A DNA stretch of 64,000 bases from CAUTYU01 sp963545205 (GCA_963545205.1 CAUUHW010000009.1:15963-79962), one strand, 5' to 3'. Positions 43,242 through 53,039 are shown, numbered from the stretch's first letter. Numbers and translations: made by a program. The notes: generated by a model from the letters alone, not told the origin.

Positions 43242-43290
43242 CAAATGCAATCGTATTAGCAATAAGCATATACGCATCAGGAGTAAAAAA

Positions 43291-44232
43291 ATGAATAAAA
43301 AAAATATACCGGTTGTTTTTTCAATATGTTTTTTCCTTGTGTTTTCAGCTCTTCCCGCCAGGGCGATGAAAACAGGACAACAGACAGTTCTGGCCACCAC
43401 CTTTCCCATTTATCAGATTGTACGCAATGTCGTTCAGGACAGGCAAGGTGTGCAGGTAAAACCCATGCTCCCCTCCCAGATAGGTTGTCCGCATGATTAC
43501 GCCCTTACTCCACAGGACATACAAAAAGCAGCCCAGGCCGACATTCTGGTCGTCAATGGCCTGGGCATGGAAGAATTTCTTGGCGCGCCAATCAAAAAGG
43601 CCAATTCCAAGATTACTGTTATCGACAGTTCCGCCGGTATCAGAGAAATTTTGCAATACAGCGAAATGTGCGGCCATGACCAGCACGAGCACGGACATCA
43701 CTGCTGCCAGCACGGCACCAACCCGCACCTGTTTGCCAGTCCACGCATGGTTGCCAGCCTGGCTGTAAACATCGCCGCCCAGTTGGGAAAGATTGACCCG
43801 AAGGGAGCAGATTTTTACACGCGAAACGCAGCTGCCTACGCCCGGAGAATGAACGCCCTGGCCGATGAAATGCTCACGCTCGGCAATCGTCTTAAAAACA
43901 AGAAAATTGTGGAACCACACGGTGTTTTTGACTATCTGGCCCGTGACATGCGGCTTGAAATTGTCGCGGTCATGCTCGCTCACGGTCAGCAGCCTTCCGC
44001 GGCCGGACTGCGTTATCTGGCCAAAACCATCAAGGAACAGCAGGCCGGGGCCATCTTTACTGAACCGCAGTACCCGCAAAAGGTGGGAAACACCCTGGCA
44101 AAAGAAACCGGACTTCCAGTGGCCACGCTTGACCCGGTTGCCACCGGCCCTGAAAATGCCCCACTTGACTACTATGAAACAGTTATGCGCCGCAACATGA
44201 AAACACTTGAACAGACTTTGGGTACCAGGTAA
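43291..44232 (+). CDS. znuA: Zinc ABC transporter substrate-binding protein
   Basis: Periplasmic metal-binding protein of the cluster A-I type, 313 residues, with signal peptide (about 1-26). Metal ligands lie in GCPHDYALTPQD, the NPHLF segment and EPHGVFDYLARD. A His/Cys-rich loop, CGHDQHEHGHHCCQHG, between them is the mark of zinc-specific ZnuA. AGGAGT precedes the ATG. The operon continues with the ATPase and permease, and a palindrome plus a divergent Fur-family gene suggests zinc repression. Confidence 0.93.
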   Translation: MNKKNIPVVFSICFFLVFSALPARAMKTGQQTVLATTFPIYQIVRNVVQDRQGVQVKPMLPSQIGCPHDYALTPQDIQKAAQADILVVNGLGMEEFLGAPIKKANSKITVIDSSAGIREILQYSEMCGHDQHEHGHHCCQHGTNPHLFASPRMVASLAVNIAAQLGKIDPKGADFYTRNAAAYARRMNALADEMLTLGNRLKNKKIVEPHGVFDYLARDMRLEIVAVMLAHGQQPSAAGLRYLAKTIKEQQAGAIFTEPQYPQKVGNTLAKETGLPVATLDPVATGPENAPLDYYETVMRRNMKTLEQTLGTR

Positions 44233-44241
44233 GCAGGCCGC

Positions 44242-45048
44242 ATGAAACAATGTCCCTTGAATGGCGCGGCTGTAACCTTTGAGCGGGTTACAGTCGGTGT
44301 TGGCGGAAACACTATTTTAGAAAATATCTGCGCTTCAATCCCGCAGGGAAGCTGCACCGCCATTGTCGGGCCGAACGGAGCCGGAAAAACAACCATGCTT
44401 CTGGCCCTGCTTGGAGAAATACCTTTTACCGGCAACATCCGTATCTCCAAAGCAGGCACGAACCGGAAACTGCGTATCGGCTATGTTCCGCAGCGCCTGC
44501 AATTTGACAGGAATATGCCGCTGACTGTGCTTGAATTTATGGTCATGGGCTGGCAGCGTCTGCCCCTGTGGTTCGGTATTCGTTCCGCTTATCGCAACCA
44601 GGCCAGAGAACTTCTGGCTGCAGTCAAAACAGACAAGGTTGCCAACAGGAGGGTTGGCGCTCTGTCTGGTGGAGAAATGCAGCGGGTGCTGCTTGCTTTG
44701 GCCCTTGGGCAGCAACCTGATCTGCTTGTTCTGGATGAACCCGCCGCCGGAGTTGATTTTCAGGGAGAATACATCTTTTGTGAGCTTCTGGACGGCCTGC
44801 GCCGTAAAAAAGGATTTACCCAGCTCATGGTCAGCCATGACCTGGCAACAGTCACCCACCACGCCACGCATGTTATCTGCCTGAACCATAAGGTCGCGGC
44901 TGAGGGCCCGCCCCGTGAGGTTTTAACCCCTCAAAATCTGACTGCTGTTTTTGGCCTGCACATGGGCCTTGTTGACAGCCGTGCCCTGCCAGACGGCAAG
45001 GCCAGTTGCACAGCTCCATGCTGTCAGGGAACCACCCGTGATGCCTGA
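44242..45048 (+). CDS. znuC: Zinc ABC transporter ATPase
   Basis: A 268-residue ABC ATPase. Walker A is GPNGAGKTT (about 40), Q-loop IGYVPQRLQFD, signature ALSGGEMQRVLLALAL, Walker B LLVLDEPAAGVDFQG and H-loop MVSHDLATVTHH. It starts nine bases after the znuA stop and its stop overlaps the permease start by eight bases. The short Cys-containing tail (SCTAPCCQG) is unusual. Confidence 0.93.
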   Translation: MKQCPLNGAAVTFERVTVGVGGNTILENICASIPQGSCTAIVGPNGAGKTTMLLALLGEIPFTGNIRISKAGTNRKLRIGYVPQRLQFDRNMPLTVLEFMVMGWQRLPLWFGIRSAYRNQARELLAAVKTDKVANRRVGALSGGEMQRVLLALALGQQPDLLVLDEPAAGVDFQGEYIFCELLDGLRRKKGFTQLMVSHDLATVTHHATHVICLNHKVAAEGPPREVLTPQNLTAVFGLHMGLVDSRALPDGKASCTAPCCQGTTRDA

Positions 45049-45910
45049 ACTGAGTTTTCTGTATCATCTTGTCTCTACCCTGCTGCCTTTTGAATGTATG
45101 CAGATGCTTTTTATGCAGCAGGCTCTGATCGGGCTTCTCCTGCTTGCCCCAATGGTTGCTTTCATGGGTGTACAGGTTGTCAATTTCCGCATGGCTTTTT
45201 TTGCCGATGCCATCAGCCATTCCGCTTTTACAGGTGTGGCGCTTGGGCTGATTTTTTCAGTTGATCCGCATGTGACCATGCCTGTTTTCGGGCTGCTTGT
45301 CGGTCTGTTGATTGTCAACAGCCAGCGCAAAAGCACTCTTTCGACCGACACGATTATTGGCGTATTTTTTTCAGGAGTTGTGGCGTTCGGTCTGGCAATT
45401 GTCAGCCGCAACAACACTGTTGCCCGTGATATTCAGACCTTTTTGTACGGAGATATCTTAACCATTAGTAATGGTGACATCTGGGCCATGCTCGCCCTGC
45501 TTGCGGCACTGATTGCTTTTCAGGCCTACGGCTACAACCGTATGCTGTATATCGGACTGAGTCCCCTCGTGGCCAAAGTCCACGGTGTCAGCGTGGGCGC
45601 GTACCAGTATATCTATGCCGGCCTGCTGGCCTTTGTGGTCATTTTCTCGGTCTGGGCTGTTGGCGTGCTGTTGGTCACAGCCATGCTTATTGTTCCGGCG
45701 GCAACCGCGCGCAACCTTGCCTGCACAGCCGGTGGTATGGTCTGGTGGGCGCTGCTGGTCAGTTTGAGTTCGGCTGTTACCGGACTTTTAATTTCCGCCC
45801 AGGACTGGGCTGGTACAGCCACGGGCGCAACGGTTATTCTCGTGGCCTTCGGCTGGTTTCTTGTCAGTCTTGCCCTGAACCTGATACACAAAAATCACCA
45901 TGCCGGATAA
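45041..45910 (+). CDS. znuB: Zinc ABC transporter permease
   Basis: ABC-3 family metal permease, 289 residues from the ATG at 45041 (the frame is open 30 codons further upstream, inside znuC, without support). Eight to nine membrane segments are visible. Family motifs are LAPMVAFMGVQVVNFRMAFF, then ADAISHSAFTGVALG, and VGVLLVTAMLIVPAATARNL. It overlaps znuC by eight bases, implying coupling. It completes the high-affinity zinc importer. Confidence 0.93.
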   Translation: MPELSFLYHLVSTLLPFECMQMLFMQQALIGLLLLAPMVAFMGVQVVNFRMAFFADAISHSAFTGVALGLIFSVDPHVTMPVFGLLVGLLIVNSQRKSTLSTDTIIGVFFSGVVAFGLAIVSRNNTVARDIQTFLYGDILTISNGDIWAMLALLAALIAFQAYGYNRMLYIGLSPLVAKVHGVSVGAYQYIYAGLLAFVVIFSVWAVGVLLVTAMLIVPAATARNLACTAGGMVWWALLVSLSSAVTGLLISAQDWAGTATGATVILVAFGWFLVSLALNLIHKNHHAG

Positions 45911-46091
45911 GATTTCCTGTTCCTGCCACTCCCAGAGTGGACAAAACCATCTTCTACCGCTTGTATTTTTGCTTGTGGCGGTTCTTTGGGTAGAAGTCAA
46001 AGACATTTTGAGCCTTGAATCCATCAACGGCAAACCCATTCCGGTTCTCCATCCAAATCTTGCTTTACTTCTTTTTTTTATTTCGGCATAA
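45900..46091 (+). CDS. Small membrane protein downstream of znuB, unknown
   Basis: A 63-residue frame whose ATG overlaps the znuB stop region (ATGCCGGATAAG). It begins MPDKISCSCHSQSGQNHLLP with a CxCH cluster and a His, then one hydrophobic helix (LVFLLVAVLWVEV) and a hydrophobic tail. Overlap with the zinc permease and the Cys/His head suggest a metal-linked membrane peptide, but there is no homologue I can name and it could be chance. Confidence 0.4.
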   Translation: MPDKISCSCHSQSGQNHLLPLVFLLVAVLWVEVKDILSLESINGKPIPVLHPNLALLLFFISA

Positions 46092-46172
46092 TTTTTATTT
46101 TTGTTCAGCCTGATAATAACCAGATGCTCTCATACCGTATTCATCTCACGCTCAACCTGTTGGAAAAAATAC

Positions 46173-48224
46173 ATGAAATTTTCTTTAATAAAAAAAATGA
46201 TCCTGTTTATCCTTTGTCCGGCTATTTTAGGTCTGGCAGTGCTCGGCTTTCTCAGTGAACGAATGGCCGCCAACGCGGTAGAAGAAAAAATCAACCTTTC
46301 TTTTTCAGAAATGACCAAAATGCAGACAGGAGAATTAAAAAACATCTCACTGCTCATTGCCTCCACTGTTTCCTCTTTTGGAATGGAAGAGGGCCTGCTC
46401 GATTTTCTGCTGGCTCAAGCGTATAATGACGCGATAGAAATAAGTCTCCAGCGAAGAAAAGTAGAATTACGCATGGATAAAATGAAAAAAACAGTTCCGC
46501 TTCTGGACCAGATTGGCGTGCTGTTACCGGATGGCACCTGCGCGGCGCATATCAGCCGCAAGATCGGAGAAAAACGTGACTATATCAGCCCTGACGGCAA
46601 ACCCTACATCATTACCCGCCGTTCCAAAACCACAGGAAAAATTGCCGCGCACTATACAGTACCGGTCGTAACAGATGACGAAGTTATCGGCCATGCCTAC
46701 GCAACCGTAGACATGACCACTCTGGGAGAAATTACCACCAACAAACTGCGGATCGGCAAGGCGGGATACGCCTTTTTACTCAGTCAGGACGGTTTTATAC
46801 TGACTCACCCCGATAAAAAATTATATGGAAAAAACATAAAAGATCTGCCCCATATTCAAAAAATACTGGCCCAGAAAAAAGGAGCCTTTCAGGCCCCCCA
46901 TGACGGCAAGGCAACTCTTTTTGTTTTTGATACCTATGGCCGGGCGGGCTGGACGATTGTTATACGAGTGCCAATGTCGGAAATCCTCAACAATGTAAAC
47001 GCGCTTGGTGTGACAATCCTGATTCTGGCCCTTGTTATTATTGCCATGGTCAGTGTCATGATTTTTGTTGTAGCTAAAAACATCGTAAACAGCCTTAAAG
47101 ATGTAACCGACTTTGCCGGCACTCTTGAGCGGGGCGATCTGGAAATCAGTTCCAGGCAGGCAGATATGCTTGTACGCCACAATAAACGCACAGATGAAAT
47201 CGGTACCCTGGCCGGCTCAATACATCGTACGGCCAAAAAACTGATTGATATAGTCAAACAGGCCCAGGAAAAAACAGAACAGGCTGAAAAGGCTGCCACG
47301 CAGGCCCGTAACGCCAGCCAACGGGCTGATGAATCAGCCAGAGAAGCTGCTCAGGCCCTGCAGAAGGGGCGGCTGGAAGCCGCGGAACAACTGTGTACGA
47401 TCGTGGCCATTGTGTCTTCCGCTTCCGAACAGTTGTCGGCCCAGATTGAACAGTCTTCTCACGGAGCCGAGCAGCAAGCCGCCAAAATGGCTGAAGCCGC
47501 GGCCAACGTGGAAGAGATGAATTCCACAGTGCTGGAAGTGGCCAGAAATGCTTCCCAGGCCGCTGAAAATGCCGATCACGCCAGAAAAGAAACTGATGAC
47601 GGCAAAAATGTCGTTGTCGAACTGGTGGAAGCGATCGAGGAAGTCAACAATCAGGCCGGCACCATGACGCAACAGTTGTCGGGTTTGGGAAGCCGGACGG
47701 AAAACATCGGCCGGATCATGGACGTTATCACCGATATTGCCGACCAGACCAACCTACTGGCTCTCAATGCGGCCATTGAAGCGGCCCACGCGGGCGAGGC
47801 AGGACTCGGATTTGCCGTTGTGGCCGATGAGGTGCGCAAGCTGGCTGAAAAAACAATGAACGCGACACGGGAAGTCGGTCAGGCCATCAGCGAAATTCAA
47901 GACAGTACCAAAGACAATATTGAAGCGATGGAAAAGGCCGGAAAGGCAGTTGAACACACAAACAATCTGGCCGGCAGGGCCGGAGCATTACTCAACTCCA
48001 TTTTGAAACTGGTGGAAGATACAGCGGATCAGATACGCAATATTGCCACTGCCAGTGAACAGCAATCCTGCACCTCCGAAGAAATTTCCCGCACAGTCAG
48101 CGAGGTGAACAGTATTTCAGCGCAAACCTCTGATGCCATGCACAGAGCTTTATCCGCTGTTGCCGATCTCCGGCATCAGACTCAGGAAATGGTCAATCTG
48201 GTGGAAGACCTGAAAAAAGAATAA
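46173..48224 (+). CDS. Methyl-accepting chemotaxis protein with Cache-type sensor
   Basis: A 683-residue chemoreceptor, starting at the ATG at 46173 (the open frame before it lacks a signal-anchor). The first membrane helix is about residues 8-28. A periplasmic sensor fills 30-270 with Cache features (PDGKPYIITRRSKTTGK, HAYATVDMTTLGEI, GYAFLLSQDGFILTHPDKKL). A second helix follows at 280-305, then HAMP, and signalling helices with the tip DIADQTNLLALNAAIEAAHA. The ligand is unknown; Cache domains often bind amino acids or carboxylates. Confidence 0.93.
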   Translation: MKFSLIKKMILFILCPAILGLAVLGFLSERMAANAVEEKINLSFSEMTKMQTGELKNISLLIASTVSSFGMEEGLLDFLLAQAYNDAIEISLQRRKVELRMDKMKKTVPLLDQIGVLLPDGTCAAHISRKIGEKRDYISPDGKPYIITRRSKTTGKIAAHYTVPVVTDDEVIGHAYATVDMTTLGEITTNKLRIGKAGYAFLLSQDGFILTHPDKKLYGKNIKDLPHIQKILAQKKGAFQAPHDGKATLFVFDTYGRAGWTIVIRVPMSEILNNVNALGVTILILALVIIAMVSVMIFVVAKNIVNSLKDVTDFAGTLERGDLEISSRQADMLVRHNKRTDEIGTLAGSIHRTAKKLIDIVKQAQEKTEQAEKAATQARNASQRADESAREAAQALQKGRLEAAEQLCTIVAIVSSASEQLSAQIEQSSHGAEQQAAKMAEAAANVEEMNSTVLEVARNASQAAENADHARKETDDGKNVVVELVEAIEEVNNQAGTMTQQLSGLGSRTENIGRIMDVITDIADQTNLLALNAAIEAAHAGEAGLGFAVVADEVRKLAEKTMNATREVGQAISEIQDSTKDNIEAMEKAGKAVEHTNNLAGRAGALLNSILKLVEDTADQIRNIATASEQQSCTSEEISRTVSEVNSISAQTSDAMHRALSAVADLRHQTQEMVNLVEDLKKE

Positions 48225-48247
48225 GCGTTCAAAAAAGCGCACCCTGC

Positions 48248-48285
48248 AACCCGGCCTGTCCCGCTGAGGTACGACAGGCCGGGTT
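48248..48285. terminator. Convergent-gene hairpin
   Basis: Perfect 13-bp inverted repeat AACCCGGCCTGTC / GACAGGCCGGGTT with a 12-base loop, between the chemoreceptor and yigZ, which converge. No T run follows it, so it acts either as a bidirectional terminator or as a 3'-end protecting structure. Confidence 0.65.
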
Positions 48286-48288
48286 GGG

Positions 48289-48924
48289 TTACAGAGCGTG
48301 CCGCGCTTCCATATCCAAAATACTTATCAGACACTGACCGTTGCAGATATTATCAACAGCCAGTCTGAAATCCTGCTGATGTTCCTGCGGCAAAACGACC
48401 CAAAAACCAGCGTCAGCCGCGTAATCTTCCTTGAGCACCTCTGCTTCAAATTCAGGCAACAATCGCTTGAACAAGGTCACGGCTGTGTATTCAATGATAA
48501 TTTCCAGATAAACCGGAATAATTTTTTCCCTGACCGGCAAGGTGTCCAGCCCAAGCTGGACCATACCGGAATACGCCCGCACCAGACCGCCGGTTCCCAG
48601 CTTTATGCCCCCAAAATAACGGGTAACAACAGCTCCTATTTCACCAATACCGGAATGCAGCAAGATATTGAGCATCGGCCTGCCCGCTGTGCCGTGCGGT
48701 TCGCCGTCATCACTCATGCCCACAACCGAACTGTCACCAGCCGCTCCGGCCTGCCAGGCCCAGCAGTTATGCGTGGCGTCAGGAAATTCTTCCTGAATCC
48801 GGGCAACAAATTCCTTTGCCTGCTGCGCGCCGTGCACATGGCCCAGAGTCACGATAAACCGGCTGCGCTTGATAACCTCTTCCTGCCGATACTCTTTTAC
48901 TGCGGGAATAAAAAATCGGGACAT
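48289..48924 (-). CDS. YigZ/IMPACT family protein
   Basis: UPF0029 protein of 211 residues from the ATG at 48924. It shows the family pattern: KRSRFIVTLGHVHGAQQAKE, then HNCWAWQAGAAGDSSVVGMS with DDGEPHGTAGRPML, and VVTRYFGGIKLGTGGLVRAY. The N-terminal IMPACT domain is followed by a small C-terminal domain. Function is uncertain; the mammalian relative regulates translation and YigZ may have hydrolase activity. It is convergent with the upstream chemoreceptor. Confidence 0.92.
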   Translation of the reverse strand: MSRFFIPAVKEYRQEEVIKRSRFIVTLGHVHGAQQAKEFVARIQEEFPDATHNCWAWQAGAAGDSSVVGMSDDGEPHGTAGRPMLNILLHSGIGEIGAVVTRYFGGIKLGTGGLVRAYSGMVQLGLDTLPVREKIIPVYLEIIIEYTAVTLFKRLLPEFEAEVLKEDYAADAGFWVVLPQEHQQDFRLAVDNICNGQCLISILDMEARHAL

Positions 48925-48945
48925 ACACGAACCCAAAAGCGGTCT

Positions 48946-50016
48946 TTATTTTTCTTCTGCGGCCGGTTCCTGTTCAGATTTGGGCCAGGCATTGACAATG
49001 GCCTGAATCAGGGTGGCCAGGGGAATAGCGAAAAAAACCCCCCAGACTCCCCACAAACCGCCAAAGATGAGAATTGCCAGAATAATGGCCAGCGGGTGCA
49101 TGTCCACAACCCCGGAAAGCAGAATCGGAACCAGCAGGTTCCCGTCAAGCGCCTGAATAACTCCGTATGCCACAGCCAGTTTGGCGAAATCAGGCGTCAA
49201 CCCCCACTGGAAATAGGCCAAACACAAAACCGGAATAGTAACAAGTGTGGCTCCAACATAGGGAATAATAACGGACAGGCCAACCAGAAAGGAGATAAGC
49301 ACGGTGTAATGAAGCCCCAGAATCAAAAACACGATATAGCTCACACCCCAGACAATAAAAATTTCCCAGATTTTTCCGCGCACATAATTTCCGGTCTGCG
49401 TCCGCACCTCACACCAGACAGCACTGGTCAGGCTGTGGTCTTCGGGTAAAAATCCCCGAATCCAGTGCATGATCTTGTCCTTATCCTTCAAAAAGAAAAA
49501 AACCATTATCGGCATCAGAACCGTGTACAGCAGCATGGTAAACAGACTGCGCACCGATGACAGGGAAAAAGAAAGAATATACTGGCCGCACGCCGTGATC
49601 TGATTCCGGACAGTGGCCATGACCTCGCGGATCTGGTCCTGTGTAAAAAACTGGGGATAATGTTCAGGCAGCCCCATTAACTCGGCCTGCCCCCGCACCA
49701 GCCAGCCGGGTATTTCCTGCAAAAACTGTGTAATCTGTTTGGAAAGCAGTGGCAGCAACCCAATAATCAAAAAAAGCAAAAAACACAGAAAAACGCTGAA
49801 AACAATACAAACCGACAGCAAGCGCGGCACGCGCATCTTTTCAAGCGGCTTGATAAGCCCTTCCAGTAAAAAGGCGATAACCAGACTGGCAAAGGCCGGA
49901 ACAAGCGTATTGCCGATAAAGACAATAACGCCGGCACAAAAGATAAGCACAAGCGCCAGAACCACAACCTGCGGATTGGAAAAGGAGTGGCGTATCCATT
50001 TCTGCACAATATTCAT
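48946..50016 (-). CDS. AI-2E family transporter (PerM/YdiK)
   Basis: Membrane protein of 356 residues with seven to eight helices and a long hydrophilic loop (about 90-150). Visible family parts are NTLVPAFASLVIAFLLEGLI, VGLSVIIPYVGATLVTIPVL and the tail GGLWGVWGVFFAIPLATLIQ. Members export varied substrates; TqsA exports AI-2. It lies 22 bases before yigZ on the same strand and 36 bases after the M16 peptidase. Confidence 0.88.
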   Translation of the reverse strand: MNIVQKWIRHSFSNPQVVVLALVLIFCAGVIVFIGNTLVPAFASLVIAFLLEGLIKPLEKMRVPRLLSVCIVFSVFLCFLLFLIIGLLPLLSKQITQFLQEIPGWLVRGQAELMGLPEHYPQFFTQDQIREVMATVRNQITACGQYILSFSLSSVRSLFTMLLYTVLMPIMVFFFLKDKDKIMHWIRGFLPEDHSLTSAVWCEVRTQTGNYVRGKIWEIFIVWGVSYIVFLILGLHYTVLISFLVGLSVIIPYVGATLVTIPVLCLAYFQWGLTPDFAKLAVAYGVIQALDGNLLVPILLSGVVDMHPLAIILAILIFGGLWGVWGVFFAIPLATLIQAIVNAWPKSEQEPAAEEK

Positions 50017-50052
50017 GACCGGGCCCGCCCCAAAAAAATCATCACTCCCCCA

Positions 50053-52965
50053 TTACAGCAAAGGGACAATGTCCTGAAAATGAACTCCGTTACTTTCAGC
50101 CTGCTGCAAAGATTCCACCGCTCCGGCAACCACAATTTTAGAGGCCGTAAGCGCCTGCTCCAGTACCTGTCCAAAGGCCTGAAAATCGGCCGCAGTTGTG
50201 GCAAGCAGTTCTTCCCGTATGGTTTGCAGTTCCAGCTCACTCACCTGGGCCAGAAAACGCCGCAAAGACGCAAACCCTTTGGCATCAGGCAGCAAATAGC
50301 TGTCCATATCGCCAATAGCCCCAATAATCGCCTTGTCCACTTCACCCGCTTCCAGCTTTTTATCCTGCAAAAAACGGGCACTGGCCACAAAATTTTTCAA
50401 TGTCCCGGCCAGATTTGGATCACGGTATGAACCAAAAGTAAACACGCCGGACAATCTGTTCAGCGAACAAAAAACGCCGTACGCGCCGCCCAGCACCCGC
50501 ACCTGTTCCCACAACCACGATGTACGCAGGTATTTGAGAACGGCCATGGTTGAACCATGATAGCGCCAGCCGCTGTCAAACAAATTGCAGCCCTGGCCAA
50601 CATAATTGACCCTGGCCGGAATCCCAAGCCCCTGACTGGCCATGTTTTTTTGCCACTGCCAGTCCTGAACCGCATTTTTTCTTTCCGGCACCCGAGCGAA
50701 AAAATCCCGCGTCAACTGCAGGGCCTGGCCCAGCAAGGCGCTGTCTCCGGTCAGGTTGACAAAAAGTCCGCTGCGGGACAGCAGGAGTTCGCGCGTCTGA
50801 CGTAAATCATCCAGGACCCGCTCCGATTCTTTTTCCAGATCGTCAAGCAAACGGCGCAGAAAAAACAAGGTGTCCACACCGGAAAACTGTTCCCGCACCC
50901 AGTCGGCCCGGGAAAATCCGGCACACAAACGCAGCGCAACAAGCTGGTGACCGGCCGGAATAATGCCCTGCTCCATTCCGGCCTTGGCTTCCAGCACAAT
51001 CTGTTTGAAACGGGACACGTCATCAAGACGACTTTCAAAAAGAGCCTTGCCCAGCAGTTCAAAAAGCTCAGGCAGATGCTCACTCACGGCCTTACCCCGA
51101 AAAAAGAGACGGGCTGCATAGTCATCTTGCTGCCTGCGGTGGGACACCACTGGCATGGAATAAATGCCACCAGTTTTTCTGTCTATACGCTGGGTAAACG
51201 TGACGTAATCTTCGTCCTGCGTGCCCATTTCCAGCACAGCCTGCCCGAGTAAAGCGGCAAACGGCAGCAATCGCCGCGGCAAGACCCGCAAATCAAAGCC
51301 AAGGTCCAGATACAAAATACCATTGGTATCCAGTTCGTGCGTAAATATCTGCTGACCACTGCCAACAAACTCACCGGGCAGGTTTTTGTTTTTTGCCGGC
51401 ATGTCCTCACGCCGCAAAAAAGGAATTGTGGCCAAAGCCTCGGCACTGTCCGGTTCGGCCTGCACCGCCTGCAAACGGGCGGTTTCTTCAACCACTTTGT
51501 TCAGTTCTTCCGCAGACAACCCCAAACGGATCTGACGCAAACCTTCCCGTTCTTCCTCTTCCTGCTTCCGGCCAAGTTCAGTGTCCGGCTCAAGTACCAC
51601 CACTGTGCGGTGCGTGTTTTCAAGCAGCAATTTTTGAATCAGTCCTTCAAAATAACGCCCGTTTGCCACATCCTGTTTGATTTTGGCCAGTACCGGTTCA
51701 AACTCAAGCATCAGAAACGGGCTGGCGTCATACAGCCAGGTGGTCAGCGAACGGAGCATAACATGCAGTCCGCGCGGGTACGAACCAGTATTGTTTTCGC
51801 GCAGGGCGAACTCTACGGTGTTGATTCCGGCTTCAATGGCTCCGGCGTCGATGCCTTCACTTACGAGCTGTTCAAGCGTCGCAATAATGCACTCTTTCAC
51901 CGCTTCTTCCTGCCCCGGCTCTATCCCTTTGAGACCAACGGAAAAAAACATCTGGCGCAGTTCCCGTTCCATGCCCACTCCGGTCAGGTCTTCTCCCAGA
52001 CCGCAGTCAAGCAAAGCCTTACGCAAAGGCGAGCCTGCCGTACCAATGAGAATATGTTCCAAAACAGCCAAAGCGAAATTGGTCTGGGCATCTGTTGTTT
52101 CCGGCAGCAGCCAGTTAACCGTGAGCATGGATTTGGCGCTCGCGGCCTCCTGTCCCACCGCATACGGACGGCGTACTTCTTCAGGCAGTTTTTTGAGCGC
52201 CTGCACCGTCACCCGTGAGTCCACTTCCCGACGGGAAAACTCCTTAAGCCAGGAATCCAGGTAGTCAAGACGTTGCTGCTCATCGTCATCTCCGTACATA
52301 TATATCCAGGAATTGGACGGATGATAATAGCGGCTGTGAAAATCCTTAAACCGCTCGTAGGTCAGATCAGGAATTTTGGCGGGTTCGCCGCCAGAATCCA
52401 GACCGTAAGCGGTATCAGGGAAAAGGTGACGCTGGGAAAACTCGGCCAGCACGCCCTCCGGCGAAGAATAGGCCCCTTTCATTTCGTTATACACCACGCC
52501 CTTGCGGGTTAAGGGCGCGTCCTGATTTTCCAGTTCCAGATGCCAGCCTTCCTGAGAAAAAATATCCTTGCTGATACGCGGATAGAAAACTGCGTCCAGA
52601 TACACGTCAATTAGATTATACAAATCCTGTGTATTCTGACTGGCAACTGGATAGCAGGTTTTGTCGGGATAGGTCATGGCATTGAGAAAGGTCTGCAGGG
52701 AACCTCTCAGCAGCTCCACAAACGGCTCCTTAACCGGATACCTGCGGGAACCGCACAGCACGGAATGTTCCAGAATATGTGCCACACCAGTAGAATCACT
52801 TGGCGGAGTACGAAAGGCAATACCAAAGACCTTGTTTTCATCTGTATTGGTCAGCGACAAAAGCCGCGCCCCGCTTTTTTTATGTTCAAACAGGCGGGCC
52901 TGACTGTTGATTTCCATTAAAAACCGTTCCTCAACCAACACAAAAGCATCATGAGCAAGAGTCAT
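50053..52965 (-). CDS. M16 family metalloprotease (presequence-protease type)
   Basis: A 970-residue zinc protease of the PreP/M16C type. The inverted zinc motif HILEH lies in GVAHILEHSVLCGSRRYPVK (about residue 62), with the downstream Glu in the following helix region. The family has two homologous halves forming a closed chamber that degrades peptides up to about 65 residues; the length and the M16C-associated central region fit. AAGGAT precedes the ATG, which directly follows a terminator. No signal peptide, so it acts in the cytoplasm on short peptides. Confidence 0.93.
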   Translation of the reverse strand: MTLAHDAFVLVEERFLMEINSQARLFEHKKSGARLLSLTNTDENKVFGIAFRTPPSDSTGVAHILEHSVLCGSRRYPVKEPFVELLRGSLQTFLNAMTYPDKTCYPVASQNTQDLYNLIDVYLDAVFYPRISKDIFSQEGWHLELENQDAPLTRKGVVYNEMKGAYSSPEGVLAEFSQRHLFPDTAYGLDSGGEPAKIPDLTYERFKDFHSRYYHPSNSWIYMYGDDDEQQRLDYLDSWLKEFSRREVDSRVTVQALKKLPEEVRRPYAVGQEAASAKSMLTVNWLLPETTDAQTNFALAVLEHILIGTAGSPLRKALLDCGLGEDLTGVGMERELRQMFFSVGLKGIEPGQEEAVKECIIATLEQLVSEGIDAGAIEAGINTVEFALRENNTGSYPRGLHVMLRSLTTWLYDASPFLMLEFEPVLAKIKQDVANGRYFEGLIQKLLLENTHRTVVVLEPDTELGRKQEEEEREGLRQIRLGLSAEELNKVVEETARLQAVQAEPDSAEALATIPFLRREDMPAKNKNLPGEFVGSGQQIFTHELDTNGILYLDLGFDLRVLPRRLLPFAALLGQAVLEMGTQDEDYVTFTQRIDRKTGGIYSMPVVSHRRQQDDYAARLFFRGKAVSEHLPELFELLGKALFESRLDDVSRFKQIVLEAKAGMEQGIIPAGHQLVALRLCAGFSRADWVREQFSGVDTLFFLRRLLDDLEKESERVLDDLRQTRELLLSRSGLFVNLTGDSALLGQALQLTRDFFARVPERKNAVQDWQWQKNMASQGLGIPARVNYVGQGCNLFDSGWRYHGSTMAVLKYLRTSWLWEQVRVLGGAYGVFCSLNRLSGVFTFGSYRDPNLAGTLKNFVASARFLQDKKLEAGEVDKAIIGAIGDMDSYLLPDAKGFASLRRFLAQVSELELQTIREELLATTAADFQAFGQVLEQALTASKIVVAGAVESLQQAESNGVHFQDIVPLL

Positions 52966-52976
52966 TTTTTATCCTT

Positions 52977-53014
52977 AAAAAAATCTTCCCACGCGATATC
53001 AGTTGCATGGGAAG
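52977..53014 (-). terminator. Terminator after the DUF945 gene, abutting the M16 gene
   Basis: On the minus strand CTTCCCATGC / GCGTGGGAAG (one G-T pair) then ATTTTTTT. The T run ends 12 bases before the M16 start codon and overlaps the region just before its ribosome binding site. Confidence 0.8.
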
Positions 53015-53039
53015 AATTTCTATTCAAAATTTTCAGTGG

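Noticed and set aside
43345..44250. Long open frame on the minus strand opposite znuA (301 codons)
   Set aside because: It mirrors the znuA coding sequence with codon composition typical of an antisense shadow, has no ribosome binding site and no recognisable motif.
48298..49449. 383-codon plus-strand frame opposite yigZ and the AI-2E permease
   Set aside because: Antisense shadow of two well-supported genes; no ribosome binding site.
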